The notes under the pieces are model-generated. The model ran no database searches. It was not told where the DNA came from and worked only from the letters and a program-made list of their open reading frames with translations. DNA of 64,000 nt, taken from Synechococcus sp. WH 8016 (GTDB lineage: Bacteria > Cyanobacteriota > Cyanobacteriia > PCC-6307 > Cyanobiaceae). The position numbers and the translations under genes are program-made. Below, piece by piece: positions 33,053 through 42,032 of this stretch (position 1 is the stretch's first letter; the number at the start of each line of letters is the position of its first letter). The stretch covers positions 496,001 through 560,000 of the forward strand of contig NZ_AGIK01000001.1 of the NCBI RefSeq assembly GCF_000230675.1, in the 5' to 3' direction.

Positions 33053-33542
33053 TGGGATGGCGTCAGTCCGCGCATGATGCCGATCTTTGCTTGGTTGCGC
33101 TCTTCGCAGTAATCGATCTCATGAATTGCCAATGAAAACCCCGCTCGTGGCGAGGCAATAGAAATCACCTCACTCTTGATAGCGATTTGGCCATTGAAAA
33201 TTGCTCAACGTCACTGATTCCACGAAGGAGCATCAGCTGATCACCTGAATTAAAAGACATGCTCAATGCGCTGATCTACGCCTGGGTCAGCACCGCTAGA
33301 AGACCTATGCCAAGTTTTAGATGGCACTCAAAAGTGAGAGACACCACAGGCGATAAACCCCTTCAACAAGGACCAGTCACCCCCTCAACCATTCGGATCA
33401 GCTGATAAGGAGGTTGACTATTCTCAGATCTTTTGCCATCAGTGGTGTGTGGGACACGCTCTTGGTGGGGCGCCCACGTCATGAGGACGGTGGCGGCTTT
33501 TGTCGCCCCCCTCTTCATGCCCTCAGCTTTTACGTCAGATAC
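33053..33542. other. Intergenic stretch with degenerate hairpin copy
   Basis: Contains at 33135-33155 CCCCGCTCGTGGCGAGG, a mismatched copy of the terminator at 30837, preceded (minus strand) by sequence resembling the end of the 36-aa gene. A GC-rich hairpin near 33468-33510 may be another terminator. No intact gene seen. Confidence 0.4.
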
Positions 33543-33674
33543 TCAGGAAGCTTTGCTCTGCTCAGCCTCTTCTGCTTCAGCGCGAAGGAAACGCTTGCGC
33601 TGAGCGGATTCGTATCCGGACAATTCGACTGGTTTCTTCTCGTTGGTTTGGGTTTTGGGCTTGTCTAACCCCAT
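33543..33674 (-). CDS. Small basic-acidic hypothetical protein, 43 aa
   Basis: From ATG 33674: MGLDKPKTQTNEKKPVELSG, then YESAQRKRFLRAEAEEAEQS. A charged single-helix protein. Two further Met codons upstream keep the frame open (33704, 33689), so the start is uncertain. Composition is protein-like, unlike the overlapping plus-strand frame. Confidence 0.4.
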   Translation of the reverse strand: MGLDKPKTQTNEKKPVELSGYESAQRKRFLRAEAEEAEQSKAS

Positions 33675-33963
33675 CAACAAAGGATGCATTCCTCTTCGGC
33701 TCATTTGACTTGTCCGTTTATTTGGATTCCGCGTCTTGGTCAGCTTGACCTGTACACGTCTGTAGATGATGACGTCTTTAAAGCAAACATGCGGTGTGAT
33801 TGGACACAATTGACATGAAGTGTTGATGACAACTGCGTCATCGCTTTCAGGCTGCGGAACTGGATGGCGTTGAGATATTGGCCAGACAACCAGTTCTTCA
33901 GCGGCTCAAATCCCAGTGGTGGGGTGTGTTCGCAGCCAGACTGCATTCAGCCATCCCCACTCC

Positions 33964-34470
33964 ATGATCCTGCCGCTGCTGACCAGCTTGATCGCCATGG
34001 CGACACCAGCAAACTCAGGCCCCTGCCCTGCTGGGGTGGTACATCAACTCGATGGGCTCTACCGCTGGCAGGTTCAGCGAATGGAGAAGCGCACTGACCC
34101 GGTGAAGGATCTCTCCAGCCAGCGTCAGCGCTTCACACCATCACTGTTTGAGTTGCTGATTGAGGCCAGGGCTCTCACACCCGTCCGTGATGGCCGCTAT
34201 CTCGACTTCGACGTGTTCAGCAATACCCAGAGCGAAACGTTCGGAGCCCAGGTGAAAAGCTGCAGCGCAGGGAAGAAAAACAGCCTCCAGGCTGAGGTGG
34301 AAGTGGAGGTGGGTCTGAGCGGCAGATCCAGTGGGATTCCACGCCGTTTGCTCTACGAGATGAACCAAGACAGCAAGGGCAGCTGGCGCATCAACGACAT
34401 CACCTATGGCGATGAACAGGGCTTTCAGCTAAGGCCGTTTCTCAAGGAGCTATTGAATCCAAGCTCCTAA
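33964..34470 (+). CDS. Exported hypothetical protein, 168 aa
   Basis: ATG 33964 begins a signal peptide (MILPLLTSLIAMATPANSGP). The mature domain has WQVQRMEKRTDPVKDLSSQR, a helical part, then a beta part (LQAEVEVEVGLSG) ending WRINDITYGDEQGFQLRPFL. The layout recalls DUF3828-like secreted proteins, but I cannot confirm it. The stop overlaps the converging 51-aa gene. Confidence 0.65.
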   Translation: MILPLLTSLIAMATPANSGPCPAGVVHQLDGLYRWQVQRMEKRTDPVKDLSSQRQRFTPSLFELLIEARALTPVRDGRYLDFDVFSNTQSETFGAQVKSCSAGKKNSLQAEVEVEVGLSGRSSGIPRRLLYEMNQDSKGSWRINDITYGDEQGFQLRPFLKELLNPSS

Positions 34471-34622
34471 TCCGCAGCGATATCGGTGACCTCATCGAGG
34501 GCCATCAACACCATCGCTTTGAAGTCGTCATCACTGAGTTCGCCATAGGCAGCGCGCAGCTGTTGAAACAAGAACTGCACCACCTCGCCGCCGGCATCGG
34601 CAAGAAGTTGCTCTGCTGCCAT
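34467..34622 (-). CDS. Small acidic helical protein, 51 aa
   Basis: ATG 34622: MAAEQLLADAGGEVVQFLFQ, QLRAAYGELSDDDFKAMVLM, ALDEVTDIAAD. Two or three amphipathic helices, strongly acidic. It converges on the exported protein with the two stops overlapping. Unknown family; composition strongly protein-like. Confidence 0.6.
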   Translation of the reverse strand: MAAEQLLADAGGEVVQFLFQQLRAAYGELSDDDFKAMVLMALDEVTDIAAD

Positions 34623-35186
34623 CTAGGCCGGAGTCGCTTGATACACGCGCAGGACTTAGACGATCAGGCAAGATTCATCGGTTGAAATAATTAGCAAAAG
34701 TCTCAGAAAGATAACGCCAATAGTTTCATCTCTAGAACAACGAACAAAATGGGAGAAATTGAACCTAATTATCCAAGCAATATGTGGCAAAAACAAAACT
34801 AAACATACAATCCGAGATCTTCATGAAATAAGTAGCACCAGCAAGACATAAGGGGGCAAAGAGTGGTCGATGCTTCTAAGCGTGAGAGTGTCATGCGATC
34901 TATTGATTCCAGCAAAAGAACAATTCGTTCCAATCCAGCGCTGTAAGAGACAAAAACTCGGCTCTATCAAGGACAACATTAGTAAGCAACTGCCTCCGGA
35001 TCACTCACAACCATGACTCAGGCTCCTGAAAGCCAAGGAGCACAAAGCATCGCGACCCTGGCAGAGAATTGATCAGAATTGGAGAAGCACATTTTCCTAC
35101 AAAGACTGATGTCAAAAAGATGACAAGCCTTTCATACCTAACTAGAAGTAGAATGAGTGCATTAACCAGCCTTTCGGGGGTTACCT
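34623..35186. promoter_or_regulatory. AT-rich region before the propeller operon
   Basis: 560 bases without a supported gene. It is visibly AT-rich and should hold the promoter of the propeller-permease-ATPase operon. A 19-codon frame from about 35013 (MTQAPESQGAQ) is open but too short to judge. Confidence 0.4.
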
Positions 35187-36857
35187 ATGACGAAATCCTC
35201 TTCGCAGTCTGCAGGCTTCAGCCGGCGCGAAAGCCTCCAACTCGGCGCATTTTCAGTGCTTGGCCTACTTACAGCCAGTAACGCCAAGCCTGCTGATGCA
35301 GCAATGCCAGATTCCTCGACAGGACTTGCAGCAAAAAAAGGAGATGGTCATAAGTTGGTACCGGATCAAGGTGTTCGCTTAACCGACAAACCAGACAACT
35401 ATAAAACGTCGAAGTCGTTAAAGATCGACAGAGAAATCATAAACATTGGTGATATCAAGTTCAATCTCAACGGCTACGATCTTGGCAATCATATCCTCGT
35501 AATGCCTCAAAAAATGGGTGGAGGCGTCAATCTATTAGACCTGGGAACTGGCAGGGCACTGGCATCATTGTGGTATTGGAATTATGGTGATTACAATCCG
35601 ATTAGCCACCACATTCAAGCCTTTCCAAGCAATAATCCATATCAGGAATTTGAGTTTATCAATAGCTGTCAGGGAGGAATGAATTCATTGATTTACGGTA
35701 TGCCAACCTCCGTAACAGATCCACCTCCAGGATTCAATATGTACCGCGTTCGTTTCAATGGCGACGTGATGGAGCTAGAAGAAAACATCTCTGAAACAAC
35801 AGGTCTTGGGCTCGGAGTACATACAACAATTCGGCCATCAGATGCAAAAAGCTATTGCATTTCAGATGGACAAAAAGACATATTCGCCTGGTTTGATCGA
35901 GCTTCAACACGGGTCTTACAGGCTTTCCGGTATGACTGGGAAGGAAATTCCTCCGATTTAAAAGATTGCTGGACTGGTGGTGGTGTACTCAAAATCACAA
36001 GAATAAAACCCAACTCATCCACTGGATTGTTTGATCTACGTGGCACAAAAGGCATCAAAATCAATTGGGAAATGGTGCCTATGGGTGAGCTTTTTGTTCC
36101 AGAAGGAAAGATTCCTGGACCTAATGTAAAAGCCCTCACAGGAGCTGATGCTTTTGTTTGGCATCCCAGTGGAAAATGGGGAGCTGAAATTATTCGCATG
36201 CTCGGTGGTTGTGTGATTCACGATGCGGAAAATGAAATGGCTCCGGTTTCTTACTGTGCTTTCCCGAGTGAGTCTCCTGACACTTACCCTGTGACGCGAA
36301 TAGATGAAGACACATGGCAGGTTGTCATCGATCGTATTTATTCACCAGGGCATGAGCTTGGCTTTACTCCCGATGGAAATCATTTAGTAATGATGAATAA
36401 TGGTCTAGAAAATAGCGTGGGAATTTTTGATAGCTCCAATCCTGACCCTAGAGAGTGGACAAAGATCAAGCAAATTATTGATCCAACTTGGGGAAAGCGC
36501 TACCCAAGTCCGTTCCATATGGCTTTTACCCCTGACAGCAAAAAAATGTATCTTGTTGTCCTAAATCCAGCACCAGGACGAAGCGGAATCATGGTAGTTG
36601 ATACAGAAACTTGGACGCCAATTAAAGAGCTACAAAACATCACACAGGATATGCAGTCCTGCACAGTGACACCAGATGGAAAGTTTTTACTCGTTGCCGT
36701 AGGTGGCTTCCAGCGATATGCCTCCGGAGTATTTGTTCTTGATGTAGAGAAAGACGAACCCGTCGGGTTTGTCCCTAATCCTGGAGGTCATCATGACCTT
36801 ACTTTGGTGCCAACGAACGTTGATCAACTTCGTTTCTCCAGGTCCTGCGCAATGTGA
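35187..36857 (+). CDS. Tat-exported NosZ-like beta-propeller protein
   Basis: A 556-residue protein with a twin-arginine signal (FSRRESLQLGAFSVLGLLTA). The rest is a seven-bladed propeller with repeated D-G-x-x-L/Y blades: HHIQAFPSNN (141-142), VHTTIRPSD (212), GHELGFTPDGNHLVMMNNG (389), SPFHMAFTPDSKKMY (444), and GGHHDLTLVP (535-536). Spacing and context resemble the CuZ-binding propeller of nitrous oxide reductase, including a 55-residue gap between two His. One expected His position holds Ser-Cys (491-492), and the C-terminal CuA domain is missing. So it is a NosZ relative or look-alike, probably copper-binding. The stop overlaps the permease start by four bases. Confidence 0.65.
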   Translation: MTKSSSQSAGFSRRESLQLGAFSVLGLLTASNAKPADAAMPDSSTGLAAKKGDGHKLVPDQGVRLTDKPDNYKTSKSLKIDREIINIGDIKFNLNGYDLGNHILVMPQKMGGGVNLLDLGTGRALASLWYWNYGDYNPISHHIQAFPSNNPYQEFEFINSCQGGMNSLIYGMPTSVTDPPPGFNMYRVRFNGDVMELEENISETTGLGLGVHTTIRPSDAKSYCISDGQKDIFAWFDRASTRVLQAFRYDWEGNSSDLKDCWTGGGVLKITRIKPNSSTGLFDLRGTKGIKINWEMVPMGELFVPEGKIPGPNVKALTGADAFVWHPSGKWGAEIIRMLGGCVIHDAENEMAPVSYCAFPSESPDTYPVTRIDEDTWQVVIDRIYSPGHELGFTPDGNHLVMMNNGLENSVGIFDSSNPDPREWTKIKQIIDPTWGKRYPSPFHMAFTPDSKKMYLVVLNPAPGRSGIMVVDTETWTPIKELQNITQDMQSCTVTPDGKFLLVAVGGFQRYASGVFVLDVEKDEPVGFVPNPGGHHDLTLVPTNVDQLRFSRSCAM

Positions 36858-38065
36858 GCAGCATGCAAACGGCTTTAGCCGGTCTCGTTGTCAGCAATAT
36901 TTGGCGACGTCGATTTCGCTCGAGTTTATTAATGACTGCTGTAGGTCTTGTTGCGGCAATGGGCTACCTCGGCTTTATTTTGCTCGGCCAGTTGCAGCAG
37001 TCACTGGAAGTTGCTTTTGAAAGACTTGGCGCAGATTTATTAGTTGTGGACAATTCGGCTCGTGTCAATCTCACTCAAGCGCTATTGACGGTTGAGCCTG
37101 AGGCACCGCCCCTTTCAAAAGCAACCCTTGATGCGGTCCAACATCTCCCACCCTCCTTTGTTATTAGTCCACAACGCGCTGTCTTCAGTAGTACCCAGTT
37201 GGGGATGGATCTTGGCCTTAGCCATGGATCAACAGTTCCTCTGTACGGAATTGATCCCGTAAACGACACCTCCGTTCAGTCATGGCTCGAAGACCACCGC
37301 GGCATTGATTTTCAAGATGGTCAAGTCATCCTTGGGCATCGCATACGCGGTCGCCTTGGTGATCGAGTGAGACTCCAAGGACACACCTTTCAAGTGTTTG
37401 GTCGGCTGGCACCTACTGGTATCACGTCTCATGAGAACGGTGTGTTCTTCACCTTGAGCGATCTCCAGGAAATCATGCCGACGCCACAATCAAATGGTCA
37501 GGGGGTGAATGGGTTGCTTGTCCAAGCCCCTGCCAACCGCTCCATTGATGAACTGCGATTCAACCTGCTAGCTGAGCTTGACGGTGTGAAGGTTGTAGGT
37601 GGTCGAACACTCTTGTCCAAAGTTCGTCAGGGTGGGAATCTATCGCTCAAGATCATTGCCACATTCACTCTCAGCTTGTTGATCAGTGTCTTGCTGCTGA
37701 TCGGTCTTTATAGCTTTGGAATGGCATCAGAACGTCGCCAGGAACTTGGATTGCTTCTCAGCCTCGGAGCAACACCGACTCAGGTAACAGGCTTACTTTT
37801 TGGCGAAACAACTGTGCTTTGTGCCATGGGTAGTGGCATTGGTGTCAGTCTGGCCATGCTTTTGAGACCCAATCTCCAAGAATGGGTTGGCTGGAAGCTA
37901 CAAAGAGCTGATTTACCACTACTTGAACTATCCACGAAGCAACTTGTATGGCCAGCCGTTGCTGCAGCATTGATCATCACTGTGTTTGCTGCTTTTGCAT
38001 CGCTGCTCGCAACGGCAACGTTGCTGAGACGTGACCCCATATTGCTGGTGCAGAGCGATGACTGA
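36854..38065 (+). CDS. FtsX/MacB-type ABC permease
   Basis: A 403-residue permease with GTG start overlapping the propeller stop (GTGA). One N-terminal helix (LLMTAVGLVAAMGYLGFILL), a large periplasmic domain (about 60-260), then three C-terminal helices, with GMASERRQELGLLLSLGATP being the conserved FtsX cytoplasmic loop. Such permeases do mechanical work on periplasmic partners (lipoprotein release, peptide export) rather than simple import. It works with the next ATPase, overlapping it by eight bases. Confidence 0.85.
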   Translation: MSSMQTALAGLVVSNIWRRRFRSSLLMTAVGLVAAMGYLGFILLGQLQQSLEVAFERLGADLLVVDNSARVNLTQALLTVEPEAPPLSKATLDAVQHLPPSFVISPQRAVFSSTQLGMDLGLSHGSTVPLYGIDPVNDTSVQSWLEDHRGIDFQDGQVILGHRIRGRLGDRVRLQGHTFQVFGRLAPTGITSHENGVFFTLSDLQEIMPTPQSNGQGVNGLLVQAPANRSIDELRFNLLAELDGVKVVGGRTLLSKVRQGGNLSLKIIATFTLSLLISVLLLIGLYSFGMASERRQELGLLLSLGATPTQVTGLLFGETTVLCAMGSGIGVSLAMLLRPNLQEWVGWKLQRADLPLLELSTKQLVWPAVAAALIITVFAAFASLLATATLLRRDPILLVQSDD

Positions 38066-39416
38066 GTGGGTTCTACAGGCAAGTGGCCTACAACGCTTTT
38101 ACGGTCCCTCCTCAGCTCCCGTAGGTGTGATCGACGCCACAACACAAATTTGTGCCGCTGAATCAGTTGCTGTAGTAGGGCGGTCAGGGTCAGGAAAATC
38201 AACACTGATAGGGATGCTGGCTGGTCTCTGTGAGCCCCAAGCTGGCCAAGTGCTGATGATGCTCGATCGCCCCACCGATCTCTGGGCAGATCTCAACACC
38301 GGGGATCGCTGTCGCCTACGTCGTGGTCCAATCGGATTGATTAGTCAATTCACAAGCCTTCTCCCTTCATTAACAACCCTTGAAAATGTCTTGCTGCCAG
38401 CACGATTGGCAGGCCAAAGCAACGATGCCGCTCTCTTAACAACAGCACGTTATTGGCTGAATGCTGTGAGTTTGTCACATCGGCAGGACGCCTTCGCCTG
38501 TCATCTATCCGGTGGTGAGCAACGTCGCGCGATTGTGGCACGGGCTCTCATGATGACTCCTTCGCTGTTATTTGCGGATGAGCCAACCAGCAATCTTGAC
38601 GCTGAAAGTCAGGCTGAGGTTTCTAGTCTGCTCCTACAGCTTTGTAAAAGCTCTGGCACCGCCTTGGTCATCGTGACTCACAGTGATTCGCTCGCAGATT
38701 GCTGTGATCGTCGTCTCACACTTCAACAAGGCATCCTTCGTGAAGCACAGGAATCAGCAGAACGATCATCCAATCTGCAACTCCCCACTGGAATTTCACA
38801 AGAGCCCCCAGTCGCCAATCCTCAACGTCGACGTCTTCTTATCGCCACTGGTTTAGCTCTGGGATCACTTGTGATCGGAGTGGTTCAAAAATCACGCCAA
38901 CATCAACAAAATAGAAGCGAAAGACAGCTTCATGATGAGCGGATGAAAGGTCTCGCCTTTAGTGGTTTGTCAGCAGAACTCACTCACATAGAGCGAGATA
39001 ATGCAACAACATATTGCGTCACGATTGTTGTAGAGAATCTGCAGCAAGATCAATCACTATTCTTGCTTCCTTTAGATGTACAGGTATACGTGCAGCAGGA
39101 ATCGAGATGGCAACCATTCAACGCCACTTGGAATGATCGCAACCGAGGCGTGATGGAGTTGCAACATCCTGAACAACTCCAACTACAGCTTCTCGAACTT
39201 CCAGCAAGCTTCACTGAACTCGTGCCGGGATATATGCACATGCGCATCGACGTGACTTATGCAATCGCCGACCAACCAGATCCAAGAATTCCACCCGTCG
39301 AGCGTCGCGACTCCTTTTTTGTTTATCTACAACCACCCAATCCAGACGTTGAAAAGATTGCTCTCAATAATTTTCCAGAAAAAGCACCACTATTCATTCC
39401 GATGCCACCCCATTAA
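38058..39416 (+). CDS. ABC ATPase with C-terminal membrane anchor and external domain
   Basis: The first 235 residues are a LolD/MacB-like ATPase: VVGRSGSGKSTLIG, LSGGEQRRAIVARALM, LLFADEPTSNLD, VIVTHSD. A transmembrane helix (LLIATGLALGSLVIGVVQ, about 256-275) and a 170-residue mostly beta domain follow, which would lie outside the membrane. ABC ATPases rarely carry such an extension, and it would tie ATP hydrolysis directly to a periplasmic element. ATG at 38058 overlaps the permease stop. Confidence 0.82.
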   Translation: MTEWVLQASGLQRFYGPSSAPVGVIDATTQICAAESVAVVGRSGSGKSTLIGMLAGLCEPQAGQVLMMLDRPTDLWADLNTGDRCRLRRGPIGLISQFTSLLPSLTTLENVLLPARLAGQSNDAALLTTARYWLNAVSLSHRQDAFACHLSGGEQRRAIVARALMMTPSLLFADEPTSNLDAESQAEVSSLLLQLCKSSGTALVIVTHSDSLADCCDRRLTLQQGILREAQESAERSSNLQLPTGISQEPPVANPQRRRLLIATGLALGSLVIGVVQKSRQHQQNRSERQLHDERMKGLAFSGLSAELTHIERDNATTYCVTIVVENLQQDQSLFLLPLDVQVYVQQESRWQPFNATWNDRNRGVMELQHPEQLQLQLLELPASFTELVPGYMHMRIDVTYAIADQPDPRIPPVERRDSFFVYLQPPNPDVEKIALNNFPEKAPLFIPMPPH

Positions 39417-39475
39417 TTCAAACCAAAATAATTCAGGTCCGATGAATCACATCTGAGCAAGTTGGAACATCAGCG

Positions 39476-39745
39476 ATGAAAGCCTCAGGGGGATTTTCCT
39501 CGCTTGGGCTTACGGTCATAGCGGCAACAGGTTATATCTTTTCACTGATCTTTTTTGGAAGGAGTATGCGTATCTTGCCAATGGGATTTGCCTATGCACT
39601 TTGGGTTGGCCTTGGCATGATCACCTCATCAATTGTAGGTATTCTGATCTTCAAAGAATTACTTAGCTTATCCGTAATCCTAGGCCTATTGATGATCGCA
39701 TCCGGCATTGTTGTCCTGAACGCTGCACAAGGAGAGACACTCTAA
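39476..39745 (+). CDS. SMR transporter subunit lacking helix 1
   Basis: An 89-residue small multidrug resistance protein starting at what is residue 22 of a normal SMR. Helices 2-4 are good (FAYALWVGLGMITSSIVGIL). Just upstream in frame, GAG CAA GTT GGA ACA TCA GCG encodes the conserved EQVGTSA of helix 1 with the essential Glu, but a TGA six codons before it and a missing stretch break the frame. ATGAATCACATC further up may be the old start. A small deletion seems to have removed helix 1. The TAA overlaps the next gene's ATG. Confidence 0.7.
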   Translation: MKASGGFSSLGLTVIAATGYIFSLIFFGRSMRILPMGFAYALWVGLGMITSSIVGILIFKELLSLSVILGLLMIASGIVVLNAAQGETL

Positions 39746-40062
39746 TGGGGCTTGGATATCTAATTCTTCTCTTGGCCATTATTTGCGAAAACATTGGAAC
39801 AACTGCTCTCAAGGGCTCTCATGGCCTAACACGCCCACTGTTTGCAGCAGCTGCATTAGCAGGATACGGCTTGAATTTTTTCTTGATGGGGCAGGCACTC
39901 AACCGCATCCCCCTCGCCATTGCCTATGGCATTTGGTCCGGCCTCGGCATGGCGATCGTAACGATCCTGGGGGTTGTCATTTACAAAGAATCGTTTAATT
40001 GGAAAATGGCGATCGGGCTAGGTCTGGTCATTGCTGGCTTAATCAGCATGAACGTTGCTTAG
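39745..40062 (+). CDS. SMR family transporter, intact subunit
   Basis: A 105-residue four-helix SMR protein: LLLAIICENIGTTALKGSHG with the membrane Glu, IAYGIWSGLGMAIVTILGVV, and a final helix LGLVIAGLISMNVA. Normal length. Paired SMR genes usually form a heterodimer exporting cations or guanidinium; here the partner is truncated, so this subunit may act alone. Start overlaps the partner's stop. Confidence 0.9.
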   Translation: MGLGYLILLLAIICENIGTTALKGSHGLTRPLFAAAALAGYGLNFFLMGQALNRIPLAIAYGIWSGLGMAIVTILGVVIYKESFNWKMAIGLGLVIAGLISMNVA

Positions 40063-40334
40063 ACCGAAAAAAATCCCTGGAGCCGATCAGCAACACACAA
40101 GGCTTCGTCGACGATCAACGGACGCAACAAGCTTTTGAAGCTCAGATCTAGGCAATCGCAAAGCCAATTAACTACCAAAAAAAAACAAACATCAGCTAAG
40201 ACCACCTCCGCTGTCGCGATCCAGACATGGAGGGCCGGAGGGCCAGCCGGGTGCCAGCAATGTTGAAAAGAGACAGCTTTATGACCTTCCAGCCAGAGAG
40301 CGTGACTAAACCGTGAGCACTGGCTTAGAGATTC

Positions 40335-41933
40335 GTGCTTCGTCGATCCTTTTTGCAGTTAAGTGTGCTGGGCGCTCTCCTCGGCAGCAGCAGCCTGGAG
40401 CTGTTCAGGAAAACCCGTGCCAAAGCGCAGTCCTCCTGGGAACGGTTCATCAGCCAACCCACGTTTCAGAGGCCCCGCAATCAAGACACGGTGGTCCTGG
40501 AAATTGCAACAGCACCGATCACTGTTTTGGGGCAAACCGTGGATCGTGGCTGCATTCGCCAGCTGAATGGCCAGCGGGGGTACACCACGACGCAAGCCAA
40601 AGGCATCAATCTCGAGCTGATCAACCAATTACCGGTGCCCACAACGGTGCATTGGCATGGCTTGATTCTTCCCAATGCCATGGATGGCGTGCCATTCGTC
40701 ACGCAACCCCCGATTCCCCCAGGGAAACGCCAACGCATCCACTACCCGCTAGTGCAAAACGGCACCTTCTGGATGCATTCGCACTACGGCCTGCAAACCC
40801 AAAGCTATGTCGCTGAGCCGTTTGTGATTCTCGATGAGAAACAAGAGCCTTGGGCTGATCGCACGATCAGCGTGATGCTTCGGGACTTCAGCTTCACGCC
40901 CGCCAGCCAAATCCTCAACAACGTGGTGGCTGGAGAGCGCGGTGGTGGCACGGCCATGGCCAAAAGCTTGGCTGATTTCGCTTGGCATCAACCTCGAACG
41001 CTGCTCACCCAGCAATGGGATCCAGCGACGCAACGCTTCGGGAGGAAACAAGAAAAGGGGGTTTTGATGATGGCCCCCGATGTTGTGTACGACGCGCTGC
41101 TGGCGAATGAACGCAGCCTCGATGCTCCAGAGATCATTGATGTAGAGCCTGGCGAAACCGTGGCGATCCGCTGGGTTGCCGGCAGCGCCTTCATGAGCTT
41201 TTTCCTTGACCTTGGCGATCTCGAAGGAGAGCTGCTGCGCACCGATGCCAATCCCGTGGAGCCGATCCGCGGCTCCCTGTTTCAACTCGCTCTGGCTCAA
41301 CGTTTAACGCTGCGCATCAAGGTTCCAGAAGAACCTGGGGTGTTTCCATTGTTGGCCTTAGGGGAACGCAGCAACCAGCGCTGTGGCGTGGTGCTGCGCA
41401 GCAACCCGAAGCTCAGCGTGCCCGATTTGGCGCCGCAAACCGATCAGTGGACCGGAAGCCTCGATTTCACCCAGGACAAGCAACTGCGGGCAACAAATCC
41501 CCTCGCTGCTCGTGCTGCTGACAACACAATCCCCGTGGCCCTCACCGGCCCTGCTCCCAAATACACCTGGGGACTGAACGATCGTTTTTACCCTTACTGC
41601 GATCCCTACTGGGTGGAGCAGGGCCAACGGGTGGAGATGGTGTTTTCCAATCCCACCCCGATGGGGCATCCCATGCATCTGCATGGCCATGAATTCCAAA
41701 TCCTCGAAATCGATGGCAAGCCCTTGGACGGCCCCATGCGCGACACCGTCTACGTCCCCAAAGGGAGCACCTGCCGCATTGCCTTTGATGCCAACAACCC
41801 AGGCATTTGGGCCTTCCACTGCCATATCGCTTATCACCATGTGCGCGGCATGTTCAATGTGGTGGCTTACCGCTCAGCTGATCTGAGCTGGTGGGATCCA
41901 AGTGGCTTTGGCCATGAATACCTGCCGTTCTGA
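40335..41933 (+). CDS. Multicopper oxidase, CueO-like
   Basis: A 532-residue laccase-type oxidase with Tat-like start (GTG; LRRSFLQLSVLGALLGSSSL). All copper motifs are present: HWHG (106-109), HSHYG (148-152), a HPMHLHGHEF motif near residue 445, and FHCHIAYHHVRGM (495-506) with Cys and axial Met for the type-1 copper. It oxidises Cu(I) or organic substrates in the periplasm. No Met-rich copper loop is seen. Near the SMR pair and the propeller operon; part of the window's copper theme. Confidence 0.92.
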   Translation: MLRRSFLQLSVLGALLGSSSLELFRKTRAKAQSSWERFISQPTFQRPRNQDTVVLEIATAPITVLGQTVDRGCIRQLNGQRGYTTTQAKGINLELINQLPVPTTVHWHGLILPNAMDGVPFVTQPPIPPGKRQRIHYPLVQNGTFWMHSHYGLQTQSYVAEPFVILDEKQEPWADRTISVMLRDFSFTPASQILNNVVAGERGGGTAMAKSLADFAWHQPRTLLTQQWDPATQRFGRKQEKGVLMMAPDVVYDALLANERSLDAPEIIDVEPGETVAIRWVAGSAFMSFFLDLGDLEGELLRTDANPVEPIRGSLFQLALAQRLTLRIKVPEEPGVFPLLALGERSNQRCGVVLRSNPKLSVPDLAPQTDQWTGSLDFTQDKQLRATNPLAARAADNTIPVALTGPAPKYTWGLNDRFYPYCDPYWVEQGQRVEMVFSNPTPMGHPMHLHGHEFQILEIDGKPLDGPMRDTVYVPKGSTCRIAFDANNPGIWAFHCHIAYHHVRGMFNVVAYRSADLSWWDPSGFGHEYLPF

Positions 41934-42032
41934 CACTCTCCCTTGAAACGAAGGCTTGGTCGTCATGGGGTGAGGAGTGATGAGCCGCTCGAAGGGATCC
42001 GACATAATGGAAATCAAAGGCATCACACGACC

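Noticed and set aside
33414-33668. Plus-strand hydrophobic frame of 84 codons
   Set aside because: Overlaps the better minus-strand 43-aa frame and looks like the reverse reading of charged codons.
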